A DNA stretch of 64,000 bases from Amoebidium appalachense (taxonomy: Eukaryota; Ichthyosporea). Positions 39,359-59,367 of this stretch are shown in pieces. Positions within the stretch are counted from its first letter, which is position 1. Every line of letters starts with the position of its first letter. The position numbers and the translations under genes are program-made. The DNA is taken from NCBI GenBank assembly GCA_963693365.1, contig CAVNZM010000002.1, forward strand, positions 3,534,001-3,598,000, read 5' to 3'. The notes beneath the pieces are model-generated. The model worked only from the letters and a program-made list of their open reading frames with translations. It was not told the origin of the DNA and did not search any database.

Positions 39359-39473
39359 CGGGGTTTACGCTGTTTACTCGAGGCAAAGAGAACCAGTCTC
39401 AGGTATGGGGGGGGGGGGTTTGCTCGGAATATCCCCTCAGCGGTATATCATGATCACGTACATAGATGTCGGG
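39359..39473 (-). repeat. Dispersed repeat, copy 2 (inverted match of 16784-16928)
   Basis: On the minus strand it reads GACATCTATGTACGTGATCA and then the same 90-bp body as the first copy, with one tandem unit instead of three and a longer internal C run. Confidence 0.7.
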
Positions 39474-39596
39474 TGGTGACTATATATCAGGGTTTACTTT
39501 CTCTACGAGACACCATAAAGACTACAAGGAGAAATCAATTAGTTGGGGTTCCCCGTTTTTAAAGGGGCTCCCCTCGGGACACTCGGTATCAGCTGG

Positions 39597-39599
<3 letters not shown>

Positions 39600-39663
<64 letters not shown>

Positions 39664-39664
39664 T
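39600..39664. repeat. (GT)n beside the orphan ORF
   Basis: Pure GT run (about 39599-39659), ending 9 bp from the stop codon of the minus-strand ORF. Confidence 0.9.
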
Positions 39665-39667
39665 GCG

Positions 39668-40237
39668 CTATAATTTTGTAGTGATGTGTTTCTCAAGCCA
39701 ATCAATACATCTAATAAACAGGTCGTAGTTACGCGTGTTTAGTATAAAATCAAGGATGTTGTAATTTACAGGTAGGCTATCTTTCTGGGTGTCTGTTGTG
39801 AATGTGACGTGTGTGTGTTGCGGTATTATGTGGTCTATCAAACTACATTTGGCGATACATGACCGGTTAAACTGGTGTGTGTGTGTGTTGTTTGGGCATG
39901 CAAATGATGCCACCTTATACTTATTAGATCTCCACTGTATAGCACGTGTACAGTAAAAGCGTGGTAATTGATCAATAATACCATCAGCTAGAGAAAGACC
40001 AGTTCTACAGGAAGGTAATATGTATTTAGGTGTTATACACTTGCGAGTGCCATATTTGGCAATATGGTTGAGGCGGTCAGTATATATAAAACGAGACATA
40101 AGGCTTAGTTTTTCAAGGTGTATGCTTTCATCGGGTCTAGTGTCGTGTGGTATCTTTTTCCATTTGTTATATTGCGTGATTATCTTGTGATTGTGTACAT
40201 GTTTAATAAGTAAGTGGCAGTCCAAAGTCACACACAC
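39668..40237 (-). CDS. Orphan intronless ORF, possibly from a mobile element
   Basis: 190 codons open without an intron, which is unusual here. The frame remains open upstream of 40237, but the first in-frame ATG is codon 47 of the listed frame, so the N-terminus is missing or lies elsewhere. The composition is normal for protein (CITPKYILPSCRTGLSLADG, then FTTDTQKDSLPVNYN and ILDFILNTRNYDLFIRCIDW near the end). The tail matches the 31055-31258 relic. No reverse-transcriptase, transposase or integrase motif could be recognised. It could be the C-terminal part of an unrecognised transposon protein. Function unknown. Confidence 0.5.
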   Translation of the reverse strand: MCVTLDCHLLIKHVHNHKIITQYNKWKKIPHDTRPDESIHLEKLSLMSRFIYTDRLNHIAKYGTRKCITPKYILPSCRTGLSLADGIIDQLPRFYCTRAIQWRSNKYKVASFACPNNTHTHQFNRSCIAKCSLIDHIIPQHTHVTFTTDTQKDSLPVNYNILDFILNTRNYDLFIRCIDWLEKHITTKL

Positions 40238-42546
40238 ACTATTGCGGGGTTTATTTGTATTTGTGCCCAGGGGAGAAGGGGAGAGAGAGGGGAGGAAAGA
40301 GGGGAGAGGTGAGGAGGGGACAGGTCGGATAGAGAAGCAGCAGCCCGAACCACTATGCCTTTTAATTATGCTCGTATTCGTATGTTTCTACGCAAAATTT
40401 ACAGGCAGACACCTATTGTACATACTAACAACTCCGTTTACTCCCCGGGCTCTAAAACTTGTTTGTTGAGGTGGCAGTCCAAGTGAAAGCCTACGGTAGC
40501 ACTTTCCCGCCAATTCTTTATCGCGACCATCCGATTGCATATTGTTTTTGATTGGTGCATAATCCATATATGGCAAGTTTTGTCACACAATCAAATTCCA
40601 AGCAGTTTTCCGGGCCGTATATAAAGCGCCATCGCTTTCGGCCGGTGTAGGGCGCTGGGTATTCTATCTGCCCTGTATCCGCCCGCTGTGTCTTGCTCGC
40701 CTTCGGGAGGGCACGTACTCCTCTTTCTATGCTCTGCCTGGCACCCACTCCGTGCAAACGGAGGCGTCGGTGCGCTCCCTAATATAATACCCTTTCTTTT
40801 TTCTTTCTTCTTTTTTTTTTTTGGCCTCTCTTTGTGTGTCCACACACACGGTCACACACCACTCAAATAGAGGGCTGTGTTCGCACATGCGCACACAAGG
40901 GGAGCTGGCCGCTCTCCTCAGCTGCATCCTCCTTGACTATCGAAAACATCAAATAAAGCTCATTTTTTGGCTCGTGCTAGCTAGCCACATGGCATGGCGA
41001 GCCTCTCAAAAGAAATTACGTTGTATTGTAGCTACAGTTTTCACTATAGCTAGTCTCCGAGGCTATGTAGCCACTGGCTTACGTAAGTGGCCGACGCCGC
41101 GGGTCGCCTGCAGCAACATACAAGGTATGTTGAGCCGGACCGCAGGGAGACAATCACTCAAAGTGAACAAGCTTTCACACTTAAAGGCATTTCCAAGTAA
41201 TTGGCTGATGTAACAACTCGTCGATCTGTAACAGCAAGTCGACCCAAGCCTACCTGCAGCCGATGCAGCTCAAGCAGTCATCGACTCAAGTTGTACTCCT
41301 TCCTCCTTCCTCTGTCCTCATATAGTATCTGCTCTCTCTGTACAGTGTTCTCGTTCTGCCACCCACTCCATGCAACCAAAGGCGTGGCGCGCTTGCTTAA
41401 CCCTTAAAGTTTCTTTTTGTCTTTTTTTGCCTGTGTTTCTTTTTCAATACAAGCTGCTGTTAGCGGGTGAGTCACCGGGGCAACACTGACCACACACGCA
41501 CACACACCCCGCCAACTATGTTCCTCTTCAAACTTCAAACTTCACCAGCCTCCCTCCCATCCCACGAGCCTTGTGCCCACCCCCAACCCTTTAATTCCAA
41601 CACCCATGTGCCGCAGTCATCCCTTCCCAACCGACCAACCACCACCCTCCAGCAGCTGCAGCAACCCCATGGCCCCAACGACCCGCACCGTGCCACTTCA
41701 AGACCATCCACAGCCCCAACACACACATGTACTGGTGCGCCTGTTCCCGCACACCTCAAGCGGATGGGCCACTATCTAAGGGCAAAGACACTGCCCCAGG
41801 ATGAGAGGGCGGTGGGTGGCTTCAAGCGACAGGCCTGGAAGGAGGGAGGCGAGGGACCATTGCAGCGCAGACCTCACCTGCTACCGAACGAAAATGGTCG
41901 TGCCGGCGCAATTGCAAATACCGTAACGTGCAGATGTGTCACGTCCTACGCCCACCAAACCGAATGGTGTGCGTGCAGAGCTTGCGTGCAGCGCCTGGCT
42001 GTGTAGCCCCAAACAGCCCCATGCAACCCCAAGGACACGGCAAGGTCTAATCCGGGACACCTGTGGACATCGTGTAGTATCCAAAATTCCTGAATGTGCC
42101 CAAAAACCCAAGATATAATGCACATGTATACGTATCAGGCATAATGTAGGTATTCCCATTACCCATACACGTGATTGCATAGAGATATAGCACGCTTTCC
42201 TATAGCCCTGTGTTTCTTCTCTTCTTGCTTCTTTGACTGGCTTGACGGTGTGTGCATTACCTGGGCAAAAATACCACCCACATACAACCCCTGCTGCATT
42301 AATACTCCCTGAATGCAAAACACACATCCTTATAAGGACGGATGCAACCAGCCCACACCATACACCCAGGCGCACAGTAGCCACCACCACACTTAACAAG
42401 ATGTGATACACGGGTATGACTAGGCACTTTGTGCATCTCACAACCCAAATCCCCACAGGACCATTACACCCCGTTAGACCCCCATCAGGGCCTAGCCCAA
42501 TCTAAATGCAATGGATTCTCCCCCCCCCCCCCCCCCCCCCCCCTTC
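40238..42546. other. Stretch with promoter-like modules, no confident gene
   Basis: A TATA-like GTATATAAAGC lies near 40617. A module containing CACCCACTCCGTGCAAAC at about 40742 recurs diverged at about 41361 (CACCCACTCCATGCAACC) with similar T-rich sequence after it, suggesting a duplicated or LTR-like unit. The open frame 41467-42006 is Pro/His/Thr rich and lacks a recognisable domain. Confidence 0.35.
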
Positions 42547-42551
42547 CCCCT

Positions 42552-42955
42552 TGTTGGAGTGCAGACTTACGCTCACTCCACAATATGTGTATGTTAGCTT
42601 TACAATTGGTTCCGTGTACATAGACACATGCTGACACTCGATCACCACATGCACATCTGCATAGTTGAGGAATGTTGCCAATTGTGTTTTGACTGCAAAC
42701 GATTGGTTCACTGGTCCCAGAGATCTCTAAATGAAAGTAACCAATCCGATTAGCGCCTGGCATCCGGATTACATTCCAGACTGCTGCCCCACGGGTATAT
42801 AAGCCACGTCTCTGCCAGGTGCAGACATGGAGTTAAGTCATGGAGTTAAGTCATGGAGTTCAGTCATGGAGTTAACACACTGAAAGCAGTAAAAAACGGG
42901 TCAGCGCCCAAGCGCGCCACGACGACCCTAGTCACAGCGGACTCTACTTCCAACA
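42552..42955 (+). repeat. LTR 1 (type a), outer left
   Basis: 404 bp with TG...CA ends, TATATAAG promoter box at 42796-42803 and four 15-bp CATGGAGTTAAGT-like units downstream of it. Six A residues precede CGGGTC. Confidence 0.9.
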
Positions 42956-43175
42956 GGGTTATGGGCCCAGACACGACACCGCGGCCTCTAACTTCATTAG
43001 AGACTTTCGCTTCCACAAACTCCATCCGCAGCAGCCTGCGACATCAACGTCAAGTATTCCACTTCATTGGCGGGGCACGCACCACAGTGGAATGCACACC
43101 CCGGTCTACCCTGCAAGCAGCCACACTCACTCTCTCTTCTCTAGTGGTGTGTACACTTCTCCAATTGGGTAGGGG

Positions 43176-43581
43176 TGTTGGAGTGCAGACTTACGCTCAC
43201 TCCACAATATGTGTATGTTAGCTTTACAATTGGTTCCGTGTACACAGACACACGCTGACACTCGATCACCACATGCACATCTGCATAGTTGAGGAATGTT
43301 GCCAATTGTGTTTTGACTGCAAACGATTGGTTCACTGGTCCCAGAGATCTCTAAATGAAAGTAACCAATCCGATTAGCGCCTGGCATCCGGATTACATTC
43401 CAGACTGCTGCCCCACGGGTATATAAACCACGGCTCTGCCAGGTGCAGAAATGGAGTTCAGTCATGGAGTTCAGTCATGGAGTTCAGTCATGGAGTTAAC
43501 ACACTGAAAGCAGTAAAAAAAACGGGTCAGCGCCCAAGCGCGCCACGACGACCCTAGTCACAGCGGACTCTACTTCCAACA
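43176..43581 (+). repeat. LTR 2 (type b), inner left
   Basis: 406 bp. Differs from type a at several sites (ATAAACCACGGCTC, GCAGAAATGG) and has eight A before CGGGTC. It is preceded by a polypurine tract. Confidence 0.9.
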
Positions 43582-43725
43582 GGAAGAGAGTTGCATCCGA
43601 CTGTGCAACTACGTGTACCATACTAAAATTGAGTAGGGGAATCTTTATTGTCTGTATTTTGTGCACCTGAAGCACTCGAGCTCAGTTGCATTAATTCATA
43701 CCACAATTATCCAATTGAGTAGGGG

Positions 43726-44310
43726 TGTTGGAGTACACTGGTACTCCCGGCTAGCAATGTCTGTTAGAGAAAGTTTCTGAGCAATTGAATAACTGTTTCA
43801 ACACTCACTCGAGTGCATAGAGCTTTTGTTTACGGTCATATTCATATATGGTAGTTATATGTTTGAGCCAAAACTGTACCAATGACGAGCTTCACTAGCA
43901 ACGTGCTAATTGTGCTCTCTTTTCGGCTATTCCCGGTTCAGATGATGTCATGTCTATATTTGCCACAGGATTCTATTCTTAGAGTGGTAGTGTGCTTTAT
44001 TCCCGGATATTCTCAGAATATTTTTAGTTGTGTGAAGCAAGATTTACGTTTAACTGCAATTGGTGTGTTAAACACGTTTATTTGTGTGCTTTAGTGCAAG
44101 TTAACTAGCCACTCAACGTGCACAGTTAACTTTTATATCTTTAACGACTTGTTTTCATTGTGCTCTCTTTTCGGCCATGCTGTACATGGCCCACCACCAG
44201 GGTGCACACGAGGCCACCATGAGGTGGCCAACGACTATATAAAGCAGTGCCTCCCATGTCACAAACATGGGAAGCAGAACGTTTGATTTACACTTTTCTA
44301 CTGTCGTTTC
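43726..44310 (+). repeat. Related LTR of another subfamily (approximate right end)
   Basis: Begins TGTTGGAGTACACTGGTACT right after a polypurine tract (GAGTAGGGG), so it is positioned as an LTR, but its body is unlike types a and b. It has a TATATAAAG box near 44236 and GTGCTCTCTTTTCGGC twice (about 43913 and 44161). The right end is not certain. Confidence 0.5.
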
Positions 44311-44355
44311 CAGTGCACAAAACACATAGACTAGTTACCCATCATACACGACACT

Positions 44356-44506
44356 ATGTCTGACAACTTACAGTTGCAGCAACTAGTCCAACTACTGGAG
44401 CAGAGGTTGGCCTCACAAGATGCAATCATTTCTGACTTACAGAAGGAACAACGTGCACTAGAACTAGCTTCTATGAACACAATGTCCAACAGGGTTATGG
44501 GCCCAG
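44356..44506 (+). pseudogene. Truncated gag-like start of the retroelement
   Basis: ATG at 44356 opens 50 codons of Gln/Leu-rich, probably coiled-coil sequence (QLQQLVQLLEQRLASQ) and then runs into LTR 3. Its last codons (TCCAACAGGGTTATGGGCCC) also start the 220-bp internal segments, which continue the same frame, so those segments are internal gag pieces. The protein is broken. Confidence 0.6.
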
Positions 44507-44913
44507 TGTTGGAGTGCAGACTTACGCTCACTCCACAATATGTGTATGTTAGCTTTACAATTGGTTCCGTGTACACAGACACACGCTGACACTCGATCAC
44601 CACATGCACATCTGCATAGTTGAGGAATGTTGCCAATTGTGTTTTGACTGCAAACGATTGGTTCACTGGTCCCAGAGATCTCTAAATGAAAGTAACCAAT
44701 CCGATTAGCGCCTGGCATCCGGATTACATTCCAGACTGCTGCCCCACGGGTATATAAACCACGGCTCTGCCAGGTGCAGAAATGGAGTTCAGTCATGGAG
44801 TTCAGTCATGGAGTTCAGTCATGGAGTTAACACACTGAAAGCAGTAAAAAAAAACGGGTCAGCGCCCAAGCGCGCCACGACGACCCTAGTCACAGCGGAC
44901 TCTACTTCCAACA
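44507..44913 (+). repeat. LTR 3 (type b), inner right
   Basis: 407 bp, like LTR 2 but with nine A before CGGGTC. It is preceded by gag-like sequence and has no polypurine tract. Confidence 0.9.
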
Positions 44914-45133
44914 GGGTTATGGGCCCAGACACGACACCGCGGCCTCTAACTTCATTAGAGACTTTCGCTTCCACAAACTCCATCCGCAGCAGCCTGCGAC
45001 ATCAACGTCAAGTATTCCACTTCATTGGCGGGGCACGCACCACAGTGGAATGCACACCCCGGTCTACCCTGCAAGCAGCCACACTCACTCTCTCTTCTCT
45101 AGTGGTGTGTACACTTCTCCAATTGGGTAGGGG

Positions 45134-45537
45134 TGTTGGAGTGCAGACTTACGCTCACTCCACAATATGTGTATGTTAGCTTTACAATTGGTTCCGTGTA
45201 CATAGACACATGCTGACACTCGATCACCACATGCACATCTGCATAGTTGAGGAATGTTGCCAATTGTGTTTTGACTGCAAACGATTGGTTCACTGGTCCC
45301 AGAGATCTCTAAATGAAAGTAACCAATCCGATTAGCGCCTGGCATCCGGATTACATTCCAGACTGCTGCCCCACGGGTATATAAGCCACGTCTCTGCCAG
45401 GTGCAGACATGGAGTTAAGTCATGGAGTTAAGTCATGGAGTTCAGTCATGGAGTTAACACACTGAAAGCAGTAAAAAACGGGTCAGCGCCCAAGCGCGCC
45501 ACGACGACCCTAGTCACAGCGGACTCTACTTCCAACA
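45134..45537 (+). repeat. LTR 4 (type a), outer right
   Basis: 404 bp. By eye I found no difference from LTR 1. It follows the polypurine tract and is followed by the CCCCT target copy. Confidence 0.9.
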
Positions 45538-45542
45538 CCCCT

Positions 45543-46127
45543 CCCCGCCCCGGAGGTCCCCGGGGGCCGTGACCCCAATAGTATAGCACTGTATTTGATG
45601 TCTGACAATATGGACCATGGGACGAAGTTGAGGAATACCTTCAATTACAAGTTTAAAATATTTTTGTACATAATAGAGGGATCCGGGCCTCCTGGGACTG
45701 GTGTCCACTTAAATACAGTACGGCCCTCTGAATAGGGCCGTAATATTTGGCCTTAATTAAAAGGTTAAACAAAAATATAAATTGAATATATATAAGAATA
45801 AGAAGGCCTCACAAGACCGGTACGTGTCAATCCAATTGCATGTAAGACCATGAACATAAGGTGAGCTGCAGCATGCACGTGGCTACACGCCTAAACCTCA
45901 ATCAAACAGTTCACTTGCAGGATTTTAACGGTAATAATTTATACAGAAACACAAATGATTATGCGAATATATCCGTTGCATTGACCGTATGTATGTTAGG
46001 GCCTAGGGTGGTTTTCAGATGCTAGGAACTAACTCCACGTGGCACCACATCTTCATATCACTCCCAGCGAGTCATTCTAGATTTCCTCAAGCTTTCCCGG
46101 GTCTCTGCAATTCTTTTTGGCCGGTGC

Positions 46128-46166
<39 letters not shown>

Positions 46167-46391
46167 GGAGGGGAAGGGGGAGGGGTGATGTGTGCATTAA
46201 ATCAGCAGATGAAAACTGGTGGTGGTGACAGTTGGGGGGTGCACACATGTTTCCCCCCAACTATCACCACCACAAGCTTCAGGTCGCATAGCACTGTGTG
46301 CATCTGTTCGTATGACTTACGTAACGCCCCTACGTGTGTGGGTGTGTGTGTGTAGCCGGGGGGAGGGGAGGGGGGGAGGGGGGGGGGGGGG

Positions 46392-46459
<68 letters not shown>

Positions 46460-47493
46460 GAGTGACAGATCTTGGGGAGAGAGAGAGAAAGCAACAGAGT
46501 AGAGAAAAAGAGAGACACGGGGGGAGGGGGGGGGGGCGAGAGAGAGAGGAGGGGGAGGGGGAAGGAGGGAGAGAGGGAGGGAGAGGGATCCATCCAGCGA
46601 GAGAGGGGGAGATATCTTGAGAGAGATCCAGTGACAAAGGGCGAGATATGGAGACGGAGAGAGATAGAAAGAAAAGGGGGCACGGGGGGGGGGGGGGGGG
46701 GGGGAGGGGAGAGAGAGAGAGAGAGAGAAAGAGCCGCAGAGCGTGAGATAGAAACCGTGTAAGAGAGGGAGAACGGGGGGGGGGGGGGGGGGGGGGGGTT
46801 CTACGTGTGTGTGTGTGTGAGGTGGGGAGGAAGGTGGAGAGGAGGGGAGGGAGATCTAGAGAGAGATGGAGAGAGAGAGAGGTGTTTTTGGGGGGGGAAG
46901 GGGCAGGGGGGGGGGAAGAGAGAGAGAGAGAGAGAGAGCTGAGAGGTGGGGGGGGGGGAGGGGGGGGTTATAGGTGGTTTAGGCCATTCATCATCAAATT
47001 GGTTAGTTTATACATAGACATTTTAGATACTATTTAGGGCCGCAGCTACAATAGCCCTCGGAGGGGTGGGAGGTAAGAGGGAGGGAGAAGGGGGCGGGGC
47101 TGAGAGGGACAGGGGGGTAGGTGGGTGGGTGGGTTGGGGGCGGGGGGGGGGGGGGGGGGGGGGGGGGATGGGGATTCGGATGGAGCCAGAACCCGGTCCG
47201 TGCGCACAGCTAGCCTGTCAGAACCCGGGCCGGGCCCAGAGGGACTGGGGGGGGGGGAGAGGGGGATGGACCGCAGGACATGCCATATACAATGTTGATG
47301 GTGAGCACATCGATGACGGCCATGGGAAGACGCGCGTGTGTTTGCACGTGTGCGGTCACATGTACACGTGTGTATGTGCATGTGTGTGTGTGTGTATACA
47401 CGCGTATACATCGTTGTCGAATATGTCGGCATTTAATTTCTGTAGCTGTGTTGCAAGTACGTGTGTGTGTGTGTGTGGGTGTGGGTGCGTGTG

Positions 47494-47530
<37 letters not shown>

Positions 47531-48446
47531 GAGTGTGTGTGTACACGTTTGTACATGTGTCTGTGTGTGTGTGTGTGCGTGTGTTTGTGTGCGTGTCTGT
47601 GTGTGTGTGTGTGTGTGCGTCGTGTGTGTGTGTGTGTGTGCGCGTGTCGCGTGTATGCCTGTACATGCGTTTACATATTTCTATGTGCGCGCGCGCGTGT
47701 GTGTGTGTTTGTGTGTGTCCGTGTGTCTGTGTGTGAATGTACGTGTGTGTGCGTGTGTACATGTGCCTGTGCACGTGACGTACCTGTGTGTGCGTGCGTG
47801 CCTGCGTGTGTGTGCCTGCGTGCGTGTGTGTGTGTGTGTTTGTGTTTGTGTGTGCGTGTGAGCGTGTCTTTGTGGATGTGTGCCTCTTTATTTGTGTGTG
47901 TGTGCGCGTGCGTGCGTGCGCGTGTGCGTGCGTGCGTGCGTGTGCGTGCATGTGTGCGCGTGCACATGATATGATGAATTGAACAGAAGTGTGCGGTGCA
48001 AAAGGAAACATGACATCATTTCTCTCCTCCCAGTCAACCCAACTATTGGACAATAAAAAAGCACAGACCTGTTGATTGGGTAAAACGAGCACTGGCACCC
48101 AAATAAGCCATAAATGGCTTTCTACGCTGCATTGGGATTCGTACTCAGTTCGCCACATGGCGCGTATTTCTGTCAGGAGAGGTGGGGCAAATATTCCTCT
48201 CTTGGGCAACGGATTGAGTACGCAAATGTTGACTTAGCTTTCTGTATACTTACGTTGACATACATTCTATATCACTATCAAACTAACTGTTATACGCAAT
48301 ATTTGTCAAGAGCAGATTATAGCTAACGTGTGTGAACAGTTCGTATTTGCCACCTTTCTTTCTCCACCACAATTAAATAAACGGCTACAATTAGTAATCC
48401 TCCGTTCTGTGAAGCCTTTGCTTCGCCCTAGCATTGAACAATCAGG
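45543..48446. other. Intergenic stretch upstream of arginine deiminase
   Basis: Poly-G (46135-46165), G/GA-rich mosaic (46360-46970) including (GA)n at about 46394-46455, then poly-G (47140-47167) and a long GT-rich field (47340-47970). 48000-48446 is unique and is likely the distal promoter. No exon was recognised. Confidence 0.45.
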
Positions 48447-48454
48447 TATATAAA
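48447..48454 (+). promoter_or_regulatory. TATA box of the arginine deiminase gene
   Basis: TATATAAA, 218 bp upstream of the ATG, predicting a start near 48480 and a leader of about 185 nt. Confidence 0.6.
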
Positions 48455-48664
48455 CAGGCCCAACTTTCGGCTCACACAGTTTCGGCTTCCCGCAAATCCG
48501 CTGAATCCGCACCCACACAACTCTTCACAGAGCGAGCATTCTCATAATCAGCTTTCACTAACCCCCACTTTTGCTCAAAAAAGTGTATTCACTTGCTTGA
48601 ATATTGCCCTTTTTTCTTCTCCCCTCTGCCTTCTTTACCTTTCACGTCCGCCACGCTTTCAAAC

Positions 48665-56649
<7,985 letters not shown>

Positions 56650-57255
56650 TTTGTAGAACCAGCGTGAGACACTGTGGGATAGGGGTGTGTGGTAATGATG
56701 GGGGGCTATTTCAATATCGGTGTATGGGAGAGAGCGGCGTATTCAAAAGCATGGCAGAAACGTGTAGGTTTAGGCGTATAGGCAGGTGTATCCGTTCATA
56801 TGTGCGCGGGTTGCAACATATGTGTGCACAAAGGTTGGGGGAGAGGGGGGGGGGGACCGGGTTGTTACTGTGGTGGTCTTTACCTTTCCTCTTTCATATG
56901 TTTGTGTGTATGTAGGTGTGTGTTGTGTGTCCGTGTATGTGCCCACGCGCACTTGTGTGTGGGTAAGAGATGGGGGGGGGGGGGGGAGGGGGGGGGGAGG
57001 TAAAGAATACAATAGCAGCCCCTATTGCTGAATATAGCCCTTACGCAGTCATATGTGCACTGTGTGTACAGGAACGAATCGACATGGCATATATATACAT
57101 ATGGTAGAGACAATGGTAGGCAGTGGCTGTTAAACATGGACTATAAAAGAGCAAGAGTGCATTAACTTAATGCACGTGCAAATTCAGGGTTTTATCTTAA
57201 AATTAACACGGCAAATGCTATACAGTTTTTAAAAGTTACGGGTTTGTTAAATGAC

Positions 57256-57261
57256 AATAAA
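57256..57261 (+). terminator. Possible polyadenylation signal of ADI
   Basis: AATAAA about 600 bp after the ADI stop, the first canonical hexamer I noticed downstream. Confidence 0.35.
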
Positions 57262-57287
57262 GAGTGGCCAGGTGTCAGCGAATCCCC

Positions 57288-57318
<31 letters not shown>

Positions 57319-57330
57319 ACAGCCAATTCC

Positions 57331-57361
<31 letters not shown>

Positions 57362-57492
57362 ACACACACACCATTTGTGCACATACTCCCCCCTCCCCCC
57401 TCCCCCCGTGCAGAAGCACGTGCGCTCGTTCGCACACACACGACGTCCTTACACGCAACCTCGTGCACAAAATGGAAAAAGAAAAAAAAAAA

Positions 57493-57552
<60 letters not shown>

Positions 57553-57767
57553 GGCCCGTGGGCATTCGCCCTGCACCAGTAAACCCTTTGTTCGTTCAAT
57601 ACTGTATATCGAGGTTTTGACCGGTTACAAAGGTTCTTCGATCGCGAATGATCAGAAAAACAGGTACAGCAGGGCTCCCCCTGACGCTTCCCGTCTCTTT
57701 CAATTGATCATGAATTCCCGTTGACTCAGAACACCTCCCCTGGGCCCCTCTTATTCTCTAAGTTTCT

Positions 57768-57884
57768 TTTATTTTATCCCGCTTTGTTCCTGGAGGGACC
57801 CCTTGGGGCCTCAGGGGGAACTACCGTCTTCCAACCAGCACCGACAGTACTCTAGCTAGGGTGCTACGGTATTATTAGCTAAGC
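57768..57884 (+). repeat. Dispersed repeat with TAGCTAGGGTGCTACGG, copy 2
   Basis: Second copy, in the intergenic DNA between arginine deiminase and PUS3. Differences are scattered substitutions and a short deletion in the G-rich part. Confidence 0.7.
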
Positions 57885-58010
57885 CTCTTGTTTTTTAAGT
57901 GTGGTTGAATTTTTTTTTTGATTTCATGGTTTTTACTTTTTTTTGCCACGGAGTACGTCGTACATAGGTGTGCGTGCGTGAGTGTGTGTGTGTGTGTGTG
58001 TGTGTACCAG

Positions 58011-58041
<31 letters not shown>

Positions 58042-58671
58042 ACAGTGGTGGTGGTGGTGGCTGGCTGGCGGGCGGGCGGGCCGGCGGGCGGCCGGGCGGG
58101 CGGGCGGGCGGGCGGCCGGGGGCGGACAGACGGGTTGGCCCGGGAGGGGAGTGGGGGGGGGGGGGGGGGGGGAGGGGGGTGGGAGGAGGGGGAACGGGGA
58201 GAGGGGGGGGGGGGGGGGGGGAGGAGGGGGGAGGGGGAGACGGGGAGGGGAGGGTGCGTGCATGCGGGGGGGGGGGGGGGGGGGGGGGGGGGAGGGGGAG
58301 GGGGGGGAGACGGGGGAGGAGGGCGCCTGCCTGTGTGGCGTGTGTTGTGCCCGGCCCCATAGATGATCAGCAGGACAAACTGCTATTCAGCACAGAAATA
58401 ACAGAAATTATTTAGCTCTTGCACAAAGCAGCCTATCCTGGCCGAGGGGCCGAGGGGCCGGGGGGGGGGGGATGCTGCTGAAATTCAATTATTTCTGTTA
58501 CAACAGATTTGAGTGTCTAGTAGATGATGACGTCATAGCAGACAGACTACAAACCTCGGGTGTTTTACACGTGAACTAAGCACTGATTACGTTATAACTG
58601 CCCAGTACGTTTGTTTTGGCGCCGTTCATAGTAGCAATGTGCTGACCTTTACCACAGCCAAAACAACAAAC

Positions 58672-59280
58672 ATGGCGACAGACTACTCGGTTCTGAGCAG
58701 GGAAGAGCTCATCGCTCGTTTACAAGCACTAGAATCTAAGAGCACATCTCAAACCACAACACAACACGAAACATGCAATCAAAATGACAACACAAGAAAG
58801 CGTGCAGGGAGCCCCCTGTCAGCACCAAGCAAAAAGGAAGCAAAGAAGAAGAGGGAGCGGGTGTTTGATTTTAGCAAACACAGCAAAAGGCACATAGCGC
58901 TCAAAATCCTGTATCTGGGGTGGGATTATCACGGGTTGGCGGCGCAGGCGGATGTGGAGGAGACTATCGAGGTAAGAGGGCCGTTTTGATGTTGTTTTTA
59001 GGAACAAAGGCAAGTAAAAGTTGAAGAGTGCAAAAATAGCACTCGTAGATCCCATGTTCTCCTCCCCCTCCCTTTTCTTGTCATAAGAAAAAGGGAAAGG
59101 GCACACAACCAAACACGCACATGTTCTTTTTCAGGAGATAGTGCTGTGTGGATGGTTAAGTCCTCCGTTTCATTTTTCGTGTTTCATCCCCTTTTATCTT
59201 CCCTCTTAATCTGGTCCCCCCCCCCGCCCCTCTCCCCCCTCCACACCTGTTCCTCTCTCTTCCCTTGCTCCATTTCAAAC

Positions 59281-59367
<87 letters not shown>

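Larger units (their letters stand above)
42547..45542 (+). mobile_element. Composite LTR retroelement with 5-bp target duplication
   Basis: The element proper is 42552-45537, flanked by CCCCT on both sides (42547-42551 and 45538-45542). It contains four direct LTR copies that start TGTTGGAGTGCAG and end CTTCCAACA, two identical-looking 220-bp internal segments and one 925-bp spacer. The outer LTRs match each other (type a) and the inner two match each other (type b), giving the order a-internal-b-spacer-b-internal-a. A polypurine tract (GGGTAGGGG) precedes the LTRs at 43176 and 45134. No polymerase, integrase or protease reading frame is present, so it is non-autonomous. Confidence 0.85.
56650..58671. 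other. Intergenic interval between ADI and PUS3
   Basis: ADI 3' region (AATAAA at 57256), poly-C/(CA)n around 57285-57370, (CA)n 57495-57552, the dispersed repeat at 57768-57884, GT and GGC-rich tracts (57970-58320), then unique sequence that should include the PUS3 promoter. No TATA box was seen. Confidence 0.5.

Noticed and set aside
41467-42006. 179-codon open frame on the plus strand
   Set aside because: Pro/His/Thr-rich, no domain, no splice or Kozak support, and biased by repeat-like composition.
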